A stretch of DNA of 64,000 nucleotides from Epibacterium sp. Ofav1-8 (GTDB lineage Bacteria; Pseudomonadota; Alphaproteobacteria; Rhodobacterales; Rhodobacteraceae). Each line of letters opens with the position of its first letter. Positions within the stretch are counted from its first letter, which is position 1. The notes under the pieces were generated by a model, which saw only the letters and a list, made by a program, of their open reading frames with translations, was not told where the DNA came from and searched no databases. Below, in pieces: positions 43,736 to 53,100 of the stretch. The stretch spans positions 1-64,000 of the forward strand of contig NZ_JAKRFD010000016.1 of NCBI RefSeq assembly GCF_022348185.1, given 5' to 3'. The position numbers and the translations under genes are program-made.

Positions 43736-44314
43736 TCAGGAGGCGCTTGCAAGCCTCTCGTGGTGGGCACCAGCGCCCGCATCCGCCATGGGCGGCCAGG
43801 GGCGCTGGTCTTCGGCGGCGCACCAGGCCTGCACCCAGTCGGGCAAATCCGGGGTCTGAATGTCCTGGCCCCAGGCCTTGATCACCCGTTCGGGCGGCAC
43901 GATGCCGTTCTTGTCGGTCACCACCGTGCGCAGCAATGCGTGGTTGGCGCAGTCGCCGTTCGCCTTCCACATGCCCTGTTCCACATAGATAAAGCGGTTG
44001 TCCCAGCCGATGGCGCGGCTTTTCATCTCGAACCGCTCAAAGGCTTTGATGCGGCGGCGATAGCGGATCGAAGTCCCCGCGACGGCCACGGCCCAGCCTT
44101 CGCGTTTCAACACGCCTGCCAAACCGGTGCGCAGGGTCAGCATCGTGCGCCCCAGATCATAGAGCGTCAGCGTGCGGCCATTGTTGAGCTCCATCCAGAT
44201 GTCGATGTCCCACGGCCAGCAGTGATGGCGCGACACATGGGTGTCGAGCGGCGCAAGACGCGGCTGGCGGCTGGCAATCACGGCATCTTTCAAAAGGCGT
44301 ACGATCGGGTACAT
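43736..44314 (-). CDS. Hotdog-fold thioesterase family protein
   Basis: This 192-residue protein has the hotdog signature HHCWPWDIDIWMELNNGRTLTLYDLGR (about 30-56, quoted in part), where WDIDIWMELNNGR is the pattern of THEM/4HBT-like thioesterases. Members cleave acyl-CoA or acyl-ACP. The ATG at 44314 is preferred because upstream in-frame residues are not conserved. It precedes the MFS operon by 50 bp on the same strand and is divergent from yggT. Confidence 0.85.
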   Translation of the reverse strand: MYPIVRLLKDAVIASRQPRLAPLDTHVSRHHCWPWDIDIWMELNNGRTLTLYDLGRTMLTLRTGLAGVLKREGWAVAVAGTSIRYRRRIKAFERFEMKSRAIGWDNRFIYVEQGMWKANGDCANHALLRTVVTDKNGIVPPERVIKAWGQDIQTPDLPDWVQAWCAAEDQRPWPPMADAGAGAHHERLASAS

Positions 44315-44447
44315 CTGAACACTCCGGTTTACTTGTTCCCTTGATGCCACCTGTTCACCACACGTCAACCTAGGACCTTGCGGAAGGGTTGCGAAATCCG
44401 CGCGCCCCGCCTACCTGTGTTGCGGTTCGAAAGAGGAAAGTTCAAAG

Positions 44448-44735
44448 ATGCAGTCGCTGTTTCAAATCCTGATGCTGGTCCTGGACATTGTCTGGTTCTT
44501 CATCATTGCCCATGTGATCATGAGCTGGCTGATCAATTTCCAGGTGCTGAACCTGAACCAGCAGTTCGTGGCGCAGATCTGGTATGGTCTGAACCGTATC
44601 CTCGAACCGCTCTACGCGCCGGTGCGCCGCATCCTGCCCAATATGCAGGGGCTCGATCTGGCCCCGCTGGTGGTGCTGATCGGTGTCTATGCGCTGCGCA
44701 TCATCTTGGTGAACAACGCGGCGATGTTCTACTAG
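44448..44735 (+). CDS. YggT family membrane protein
   Basis: This 95-residue protein has two membrane helices (about 5-27 and 65-88) around a short soluble loop with LEPLYAPVRRILP, the family hallmark. YggT proteins are linked to cell division site placement and to osmotic protection, but the mechanism is not settled. A good AGAGGAAAG site precedes the ATG. It lies just upstream of recQ, a common neighbourhood in alphaproteobacteria. Confidence 0.9.
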   Translation: MQSLFQILMLVLDIVWFFIIAHVIMSWLINFQVLNLNQQFVAQIWYGLNRILEPLYAPVRRILPNMQGLDLAPLVVLIGVYALRIILVNNAAMFY

Positions 44736-44841
44736 CGCCTGCGCCAATTGACCGCTGCGGCCCGCGGCGGGTCTTGCCCCCCGATTCCAGCTGTGGGATT
44801 GTGCCGCTCATAACCTGAGCAGACCAACCCACAGGCCCCCT

Positions 44842-46881
44842 ATGCACGACGCAATCCCCCTGTTGCGCGATATCTTTGGATTCGACGGCTTTCGCCCCGG
44901 ACAGGAAGAGATCGTCGACGCCGTGAGCGCAGGCGAAAACGTGCTGGCGATCATGCCCACGGGGGGCGGCAAATCCCTGTGTTTCCAATTGCCTGCGCTC
45001 AGGCGGCAGGGGATCACGGTGGTGATTTCGCCGCTCATCGCGCTGATGCGCGATCAGGTCCGCGCTTTGCAGGAGGCCGGTGTCTGTGCCGGGGCGCTTA
45101 CTTCTGGCAATACCGAGGAAGAAACCGAAGCGGTCTGGAACGCCATTGAAGCGGGCGAGCTGAAGCTCTTGTACATGGCGCCCGAACGGCTGGCCGCAGG
45201 CAGCGCCATGGGGATGTTGCGCCGCATTGGCGTGTCGCTGATCGCGGTGGACGAGGCCCATTGCGTCAGCCAGTGGGGCCATGATTTCCGCCCGGATTAC
45301 CTGCGCATCGGCGAGCTGCGCCGCGCGCTCGACGTGCCGCTGGCGGCCTTTACCGCCACGGCGGATCAGGAAACCCAGCAAGAGATCATCCAGAAACTGT
45401 TTGATGGCGAGGCCCCGCGCGCCTTCTTGCGCGGCTTTGACCGGCCCAATATTCACCTCGCCTTTGCCGCCAAGGACAGCCCGCGTAAACAGATCCTGGA
45501 GTTTGCCGACGCGCGGCGCGGCCAGTCGGGCATTGTCTATTGCGGCACCCGCGCCAAGACCGAGGATATCGCCCGCGCTCTGGAGGCCTCGGGCCATGTG
45601 GCCTGCCACTATCACGGCGGCATGGAGGCCGAGGATCGCCGCATCGTGGAAACCCGCTTCGCGCGCGAGGATGGGCTGATCGTGGTGGCCACGGTGGCCT
45701 TTGGCATGGGCATCGACAAGCCCGACATTCGCTGGGTGGCCCATGCGGATCTGCCCAAAAGCATCGAGGCCTATTATCAGGAAATCGGCCGCGCCGGGCG
45801 GGATGGGGCCCCGGCCGAGACGATGACGCTGTTTGGGCCCGAGGACATCCGCCTGCGCCGCAACCAGATCGACGAGGGGCTTGCACCTGCGGAGCGGCGC
45901 GGCGCGGATCATGCACGGCTCAACGCCTTGCTGGGGTTGGCGGAGGCGATGACCTGTCGCCGTCAGACCTTGCTGGGCTATTTCGGTGAAGAGGCGCAGC
46001 CTTGCGGCAATTGCGATCTTTGTGATGTGCCGGTCGAGACGTTTGACGGCACCACCGCCGTGCGAAAGGCGCTCTCGGCCATTCTGCGCACCGAGGAGAC
46101 CTATGGCGCGGGGCATCTCATCGATATTCTGATCGGCAACGCCAATGACCGCGTGCGCCAGAAAGGGCATGACGATCTGTCGGTCTTTGCCTGCGGACGC
46201 GAGCATTCAAAGCCCGAGTGGCAGGCCATCTTCCGCCAGATGATGGGGCGCGATCTGGTGCGGCCCGACCCGGAGCGCCACGGCGCGCTCAGGATGACCG
46301 AACCGGCGCTGCCGATCCTGCGTGGCGAGGACAGCATCACCCTGCGCAAGGACACCATCAAATCCGCCACCCGCCGTCCGGCGGTCAAGGCACTGGTCTC
46401 GGATGAGGATGCGCCACTCTTGTCGGCGCTGAAGGCCAAGCGGCGTGCCCTCGCCGAGGCGCAAAAAGTCCCGGCCTATGTGATCTTTCCCGACCGCACC
46501 TTGATCGAGATGGCGGAAAAACGCCCGCAAAGCCTGGATGAGATGGCGCGCATTTCCGGCGTTGGGGCAAAAAAGCTGGACCGCTACGGCGATGAGTTCC
46601 TAGGGGTGATCACCGGCGAGGCCGAAGCGCTGCACCCGGCGCGGCGCAAGCTGGCCGGACGCGAACAGGGCTCGATCTACGACACGCTGCTGGAGGTGCA
46701 GGCGCGGTTGCAACGCGGCGCATGCGGCACCCAGAAGCCGCTGACCTGCTCGGCCTCGCAACTGGCCAAGGTGGCGCAGATGCGCGGTGACGATGAGAGC
46801 GGCCTGGAACGTCTGCTGGGGGAGCGCCGCGCGGAACGTTTTGCATCGGCGTTTCTGGACGTCCTGCGCGGCGCGGGCTAA
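44842..46881 (+). CDS. recQ: ATP-dependent DNA helicase RecQ
   Basis: This 679-residue helicase has the N-terminal RecQ motif 0 (FRPGQEEIVDAV), Walker A TGGGKSLCFQLPAL, the DEAH box VDEAHCVSQWGHDFRP, motif VI QEIGRAGRDG, the four zinc Cys (CRRQ...QPCGNCDLC), a winged-helix RQC domain and an HRDC domain (about 525-600, PAYVIFPDRTL). It unwinds recombination and replication intermediates. A further C-terminal extension of about 80 residues is present. The ATG at 44842 is the first of the family start. Confidence 0.96.
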   Translation: MHDAIPLLRDIFGFDGFRPGQEEIVDAVSAGENVLAIMPTGGGKSLCFQLPALRRQGITVVISPLIALMRDQVRALQEAGVCAGALTSGNTEEETEAVWNAIEAGELKLLYMAPERLAAGSAMGMLRRIGVSLIAVDEAHCVSQWGHDFRPDYLRIGELRRALDVPLAAFTATADQETQQEIIQKLFDGEAPRAFLRGFDRPNIHLAFAAKDSPRKQILEFADARRGQSGIVYCGTRAKTEDIARALEASGHVACHYHGGMEAEDRRIVETRFAREDGLIVVATVAFGMGIDKPDIRWVAHADLPKSIEAYYQEIGRAGRDGAPAETMTLFGPEDIRLRRNQIDEGLAPAERRGADHARLNALLGLAEAMTCRRQTLLGYFGEEAQPCGNCDLCDVPVETFDGTTAVRKALSAILRTEETYGAGHLIDILIGNANDRVRQKGHDDLSVFACGREHSKPEWQAIFRQMMGRDLVRPDPERHGALRMTEPALPILRGEDSITLRKDTIKSATRRPAVKALVSDEDAPLLSALKAKRRALAEAQKVPAYVIFPDRTLIEMAEKRPQSLDEMARISGVGAKKLDRYGDEFLGVITGEAEALHPARRKLAGREQGSIYDTLLEVQARLQRGACGTQKPLTCSASQLAKVAQMRGDDESGLERLLGERRAERFASAFLDVLRGAG

Positions 46882-46911
46882 GTCGGTGCCAAGAGCAAAC
46901 GGAGGCAGAGA

Positions 46912-47676
46912 ATGCTGGTAGTAACATCCCCCGCCAAGAAACTCGACTGGTCCGACCGCGATGTGGAGATGACCTATCCCGCGCTCCAGGACGACGCCAT
47001 CGCCCTGGCAGAGGTGGCCCGCACCCTGTCGGTGGGTGATCTGATGAAGCTGATGCATATCAGCGAGGATCTGGCCAAACTGAACCATGAGCGGTTTCGC
47101 AGCTTTCAGGCCGACCCCAGCGACGCGGACCTGCGCCCTGCCGCGCTGGCCTTTGCCGGCGATACCTATCAGGGGCTGGAGGCGACCTCGCTCGACGCCG
47201 ATGAACTGGCCTGGGCGCAGGATCACTTCCGCATCCTGTCCGGGCTCTACGGGCTGTTGCGCCCGCTGGATGCGATGCAGCCCTATCGGCTGGAAATGGG
47301 CTCGCGGCTGGCGACGGCAAAGGGCAAGACCCTCTATGCCTACTGGGGCCGCAAGATCGCCGACGCGTTGAATGCGCAGGCCGATGTGGTGGGCAGCGAT
47401 GTTCTGGTGAACTGCGCCAGCCAGGAGTATTTCGGGGCGGTGGATCTCGATGTTCTGAAACCGCGCGTGGTGACGCCGGTGTTCCTGGAGGACAAGCCGG
47501 GCGGCCCCAAGGTGGTCAGCTTCTACGCCAAGAAGGCCCGGGGCGCCATGACGCGCTTTATCATCCAGAACCGGCTGACGGATGCGGCGGCGATCACCGG
47601 GTTTGACAGCGGCGGCTATGCCTATCAGCCCGAGATGTCCGAGCCCGACGCGCCGGTGTTCCTGCGCCGCGCCTGA
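46912..47676 (+). CDS. yaaA: Peroxide stress protein YaaA
   Basis: This 254-residue UPF0246 protein has the signature start LVVTSPAKKLDW, ALAFAGDTYQGLEA, the LRPLDAMQPYRLEMG motif and YWGRKIADAL. YaaA limits free iron and Fenton damage during peroxide stress and binds DNA. It follows recQ by 30 nt, so the two may be co-transcribed. Length and motifs match the family. Confidence 0.94.
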   Translation: MLVVTSPAKKLDWSDRDVEMTYPALQDDAIALAEVARTLSVGDLMKLMHISEDLAKLNHERFRSFQADPSDADLRPAALAFAGDTYQGLEATSLDADELAWAQDHFRILSGLYGLLRPLDAMQPYRLEMGSRLATAKGKTLYAYWGRKIADALNAQADVVGSDVLVNCASQEYFGAVDLDVLKPRVVTPVFLEDKPGGPKVVSFYAKKARGAMTRFIIQNRLTDAAAITGFDSGGYAYQPEMSEPDAPVFLRRA

Positions 47677-47707
47677 CCCTAGGCCGCGGCCACATAAATC
47701 CCGCTGC

Positions 47708-49963
47708 CTACCCGGTGGCGCGCAGCGCATCCTCACTGGTGCTCAGCGGCGCCACACCGGGGGGGACATTCTTCATCAGCCGGTCGTGGATCAGCGCCTT
47801 GCGCAGCGGTTTGGTCAGATAGTCGTCCAGACCCGCGGCCAGAATCCCCTCGGAATCGCCATCCATGGCATGGGCGGTGAGCGCCACGATCTGCACCCGG
47901 CGGTGCTCGGGGCCTTCGAGCGCACGGATCGCCTGCGTGGCCTCCTTGCCGTCCATCTTCGGCATCGAAATATCCATGAAGATCAGGTCGGGCGCAAAGC
48001 TCTGGAACAGCTCGACCGCCTCCTGCCCGTTGTTGGCAAAGCGCAGGTCGATGTTCAGATCCTTGACCATCTTGCGGAACACCAGCTGGTTGGTGCGGTT
48101 GTCCTCGGCGGCTAGCACCCGCATGCGGCGCAGGTCGGAGGCCAGCGGCGGCGACGGGGTGACGGGCTCTGCAGGGGCGCTGACGCTGGCGGCAGGTGCA
48201 GGCTCCGGCGCCGGGGGGGCCGGGGGCGCGGCTGCGGTGGGGGCGCTGAGGTTGGTCAAGGCGGTGAACAGCGCGCCCCGTGGCAAGGGTTTCTGCAACA
48301 CGCCGGCAAAGATCGCGCCGACGGCGGGGTCGCTGGTGTCGGTCGGGTCGGAGGACAGCAGCAGCACCGGCAGATCCTGCCAGGCGTGGCGCAGGCTGCG
48401 CGCCAGTTTGAGGCCGTCCATGCCGGGCAGGTTGCGATCCGTGATGACCAGATCGACCTCGGCCGACATCTGTTCCAGCGCCGCGGCACCGCTGTTGACC
48501 GCGATCACCTTGAGCCCCAGGCGCTGCAGCTGGCGATTGAGGATCTCGCGGTTGATCTCCATATCGTCGACGATCATCACGCAGTTCAGATTCTCCGGCA
48601 GCTCCGGCGCGTTTATCTGACTGCCATCGGACACCACCAGCGGCAGCCGGAAGCCAAAACAGGACCCCTGTCCCAGCTCGCTCTCGACCCAGATCTCGCC
48701 ATCCATCATCTTGATCAGGCGTTCGGTGATCGCCAGGCCAAGGCCGGTGCCTTCGAACTGGCGGTTGGCCTCATCCTCGACCTGGTTGAACTCGCCAAAG
48801 ATGTGCCGGATCTTTTCTTCGGGAATGCCGATGCCGCTGTCCTCGATCGAGATATGCAGCATCACCGTGTTGTCCTCGGGTTGCGGCACGCCGGTGACGC
48901 GGGCGGTGACATGGCCCTCATTGGTGAATTTCACCGCATTGCCGATCAGGTTGGTGAGGATCTGGCGAATGCGCCCCGGATCGCCGATGAAATTGGTCGG
49001 CATGAACAGGTCGTAATCCACCAGGAGCGTCAGCCCCTTGTCGCGGGCATTGGCCTGAAGCAGCATCACCACCTCGTGCATGCAGGCTTCCAGATCAAAG
49101 GGTTCCGGATGCAGCACCAGTTTCTCCGCCTCGATCTTGGAATAGTCGAGCACGTCGTTGATGATGACCAGAAGCGCCTCGCCGGAATTCTTGATCGTAT
49201 TGGCGTAGAGGCGCTGCTCTTCGGTCAGATTGGTGTCGTTGAGCAATTCGGCCATGCCCACGACCCCATTCATCGGGGTGCGAATCTCATGGCTCATATT
49301 GGCGAGGAAGGCCGATTTGGCGCGGTTGGCGGCCTCGGCCCGTTCGCGGGCGGCGCGCAGCTCTTCCTCGTAGTGTACCGTCGTGGTGATATCGAGCGCG
49401 AGGCTGACGATGTCGCCGTCATGGCCGCGCTGGTCGATCAGCTTCAGATAGCGGTCGTTCCACAGCCGGATCACCGTCGGCTCCGGCGCCGGGGACATCC
49501 AGCGTTCGGTCATCATCGCGCGCCAGGCATCGGCCGACAGCTCCTCGGTGTCGATCAGCCCTTCGTCGGTGAGGATCTGCAGGATGCGCACATAGGACAC
49601 CCCCGGCGAGACCTCCTCCACGCCTTCAAAAATGTTGAGATAGGCGGTATTGGCGCCGATCAGCTTGCTGTTGCTGTCAAAGAACGCAAACCCGTCCTGA
49701 AACGCCTGGATCGAGTGCCACAGGCGGCGTTCGGCCTGTTCCACCTTTTCATTGGCGGTGTTGAGGTCGCTTTTGACCTTCTCGTTCTCATCGCGAAAGG
49801 TGGCGATTTCGGCCTGAGTCGCGCCAATACGCTTGGTCAGCGCCAGCGCATGGCGACCAAGTTTGCGGTTCGCATCCGTCAATTCCGCCTGTTTGAGCTC
49901 CAGAAGCCGCTCCGCCGCCAGTCGGGCTCGGCGTTCCTGTGCCAATTTTTCAGCAAGCGACAT
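47708..49963 (-). CDS. Cytoplasmic hybrid histidine kinase with two receiver domains
   Basis: This 751-residue protein has an N-terminal coiled coil (about 1-80), a PAS-like sensor (about 82-195), HisKA with the acceptor His in [14 protein letters not shown] (about 231), a HATPase ([25 protein letters not shown]), a receiver (phospho-Asp in [12 protein letters not shown]), a Pro/Ala linker and a second receiver (AEDNRTN; Asp in [11 protein letters not shown]). No membrane segment is seen, so it should sense a cytoplasmic signal. No Hpt domain follows. The ATG at 49963 behind GGAG is preferred to a TTG five codons upstream. A large envelope operon lies divergently. Confidence 0.92.
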   Translation of the reverse strand: MSLAEKLAQERRARLAAERLLELKQAELTDANRKLGRHALALTKRIGATQAEIATFRDENEKVKSDLNTANEKVEQAERRLWHSIQAFQDGFAFFDSNSKLIGANTAYLNIFEGVEEVSPGVSYVRILQILTDEGLIDTEELSADAWRAMMTERWMSPAPEPTVIRLWNDRYLKLIDQRGHDGDIVSLALDITTTVHYEEELRAARERAEAANRAKSAFLANMSHEIRTPMNGVVGMAELLNDTNLTEEQRLYANTIKNSGEALLVIINDVLDYSKIEAEKLVLHPEPFDLEACMHEVVMLLQANARDKGLTLLVDYDLFMPTNFIGDPGRIRQILTNLIGNAVKFTNEGHVTARVTGVPQPEDNTVMLHISIEDSGIGIPEEKIRHIFGEFNQVEDEANRQFEGTGLGLAITERLIKMMDGEIWVESELGQGSCFGFRLPLVVSDGSQINAPELPENLNCVMIVDDMEINREILNRQLQRLGLKVIAVNSGAAALEQMSAEVDLVITDRNLPGMDGLKLARSLRHAWQDLPVLLLSSDPTDTSDPAVGAIFAGVLQKPLPRGALFTALTNLSAPTAAAPPAPPAPEPAPAASVSAPAEPVTPSPPLASDLRRMRVLAAEDNRTNQLVFRKMVKDLNIDLRFANNGQEAVELFQSFAPDLIFMDISMPKMDGKEATQAIRALEGPEHRRVQIVALTAHAMDGDSEGILAAGLDDYLTKPLRKALIHDRLMKNVPPGVAPLSTSEDALRATG

Positions 49964-50113
49964 ACGCGCCAACTCCAAACTACTCTATTCCGCACCTGCG
50001 GCCCCAATCTCGCAGGCAATCCTTAATTTGGCTTTAGCGTTGGTGTTATGGCGCTGATGCTTGCCATGTGGTTAATCGCGTGTCAGCTTCTAGCTGGTGA
50101 CAGGGAGGATTCC

Positions 50114-53100
50114 ATGCGGCGCCTTTTGATTTTATTGACTTTTATTTTTTCGAATACTTTAGGCCTTGCGGTGTCTGCGCAGGGCGCTGACGATGCCCCG
50201 CTGCCGCAGATGCGGTTTGTGACGCAGCCGGATACCGATCATTTTGGCGCCGACCTGCAGGCCTTGTTCGACACCTCGCTGTCAGCCTGCCAACAGGCCT
50301 GCGCCACGCAGGACGCCTGCGCCGGCTTTGTCTATAACACCAAATCCAATGCCTGTTTCCCGAAATCCGAGCTGCGCGACCCTTCGGGGTTTGTCGGCGC
50401 CCTGAGCGTGCGCAAGCTTCCGGTGGACGCGGGATTGGCGGCGCGCGCGGCAGAGCGTGCGGCGCGGCTGTCGCTGTCCGGTCGCACGGATCTGAACGCG
50501 GCGCGCAGGCTCGCAGAGGAGATCGGCACCCGCTACCCGCTGAGCGGCCAACCCCTCGACACGCTGGTGGATGGGGCCGGGCAGTTCTTTGCCGGCAACA
50601 ACGCCACCCTTGCGGCGCGCTGGATGGGCGAGGCGGTGGCGCTGAGCGATGCGCCGGATCTCTGGGTGGACTATGCCCGCTATCTGCGCGCCATGCCCAG
50701 CGACAGCAGCAGCGAGACTCGTCGCCTTCGGGCCGAGTCCGTTGCGGCGGCGCTGAACGGCTATCTGCGTGCGGATGCCGCCCCCTTGCAGGCCACCGCC
50801 CTCAGCGAGGCCGGTCTGGCGCTCGAGAAACTGGGCCGGGGCCGCGATATGGTCTCCGTGCTGCGCCTGGCACAGGACATCGCGCCGCGTCAGGACATCG
50901 CCGATCTGCTGGATCGTGCGGTGGCGAAATACGGCTTTCGGGTCAGCGACACCCGGGTTGAGGCCGACAGCGCCGACCCGCGTATGTGCATCGTCTTCTC
51001 CGAGGATCTGGCCAAGACCGGCGTCACCTATGGCGACTATCTTAAATCCGAGGCCGAGGGCCTTGCGGTCGAGGCCTCGGGGCAGGAGCTCTGTCTCACC
51101 GGCCTGACCCATGGCCAGCATCTGCGGGTCACCCTGCGCCGCGGTCTTCCAGCCGCCAATGGCGAGGCGCTGATCAAGGATGTGGACCTCAGCCACTACA
51201 TCCGCGACCGCAGCCCTTCGGTGCGCTTTCCGGGCCGCGCCTATGTGCTGGCGCGCAGCGATGTGACCGCCCTGCCGGTGGAGACGGTCAATGTCGACAA
51301 GCTCGATCTGAAACTCTCCCGCATCAGCGACCGCAACCTCTTGCGCAGCATGCAGGAGGACCTGTTTGCCCGCCCGCTGAACCAATGGCAGAGCGAGAAT
51401 TTCGACGCCACAGTGGCAGAGGAACTCTGGACCGGCACCGCCGAGGTGCAGCAGGCGTTGAACCGCGACATGACCACCCGCCTGCCGCTGGACGATGTGC
51501 TGGCCGATCAACCCGTGGGCATCTATGCGCTCAGCGCCTCTGTGCCGGGGGCCGATCCCTATGACAGCCCGGCGGCGATGCAGTGGTTTGTGCTGACGGA
51601 TCTGGGCCTCAGCTCCATGTCCGGGGCCGATGGGTTGCATGTGCAGGTGCAGGGCCTGTCGGACGCCAAGGCCCGCGCCGGTGTCGAGGTCGAGCTGATC
51701 TCGGAGGCCAACGCGGTGATTGCCCGCAGCACCAGCGATGCCACCGGCTATGCGCATTTTGCACCGGGGCTGACCCGGGGCGCCGGTAGTGCTGCGCCCG
51801 CAATGCTGCTGGCGCGCGCCGGAGAGGAGGACTTTGCCTTCCTGTCGCTGCGCGATGCCGCCTTTGATCTGTCGGACCGTGGTGTCGAGGGCCGTCCCGC
51901 GCCCGGCCCGGTTGATGTCTTCCTGACCACGGATCGGGGTGCTTATCGTGCCGGTGAAACCATCAACGTCACCGCCCTGTCGCGCGATCCCCGTGCGCAG
52001 GCCATCGAGGGCCTGCCGCTGATCGCGGTGCTGAAACGCCCCGACGGGGTGGAATATTCGCGCCACATCTCCGAAGGCGGCGATGCAGGCGGTCATGTCT
52101 ATGCCCTGCCCGTGGGCGACAGCGTGCCGCGCGGCTCCTGGGCGATCGAGATCTATGCCGACCCCAAGGCGGAGCCGCTGGCGCGGCAAACCGTACTGGT
52201 CGAGGATTTCCTGCCCGAGCGGATCGATTTTGAACAGGACATTCGTGATGTCGCGGGCCTGCGCCCCGGCGGTCAGCTGGTCGTCGATATCGACGCGCGA
52301 TTCCTGTTTGGCGCACCCGGCGCTGGTCTGAGCGTCGAGGGTGATGTCTCTCTCGCCCCGGTGCGGCAGCTGGCCGATTGGCCCGGCTATCGCTTTGGGC
52401 GCTATGATGCGGAAACCAACCGCCAGACCCGCTACTTCAGCGGCGAGGACACCGGCGCCGATGGCCAGTCCGTCGCGGTTGGTGATTTGCCCGAGGTGCA
52501 GGCAGCGGGTCTGCCGCTTGAGGCCCGCCTGCGCACGCGGCTCTCGGATGGCTCCGCGCGCCCGGTCGAGCGTGAATTGACCGTGCCGGTGCAGCCTGCG
52601 ACCCCTGTGATCGGGATCAAGACGCAGTTTGCCGATGACGTGGTGGCCGAGGGCACCGAGGCCGGGTTCGAGCTGATCTCGCTGGCACCGGATCTCACCC
52701 CCGCCCCGATGCAGGTGCAATGGGTGCTGAACCGGGTCGAGACGCGCTACCAGTGGTATCAGCTCTATGGCGACTGGCAGTGGGAGCCGATCACCCGCCG
52801 CACCCGCGTGGCCTCGGGCGAGGCGATGCTGGGCGGCGATCCGGTGGCAGTCACCGCGCCGGTGGACTGGGGGCGCTACGAGCTGGTGGTGGAACGTCTG
52901 GATGGCGACTACGTGACCGCTGCGCAGGATTTCTACGCCGGTTGGTATGTGCCCGCCTCCGACGCGCAGACCCCGGATCGTCTGGAACTGTCGCTGGATG
53001 GCCAAAGCTACACCCCCGGCGACACCGCCCGCCTGCGGATCGTGCCGCAAGCGGCGGGCACCGCGCTGATCTCCGTCATGGGCAGCGAGCTGATCCACCG

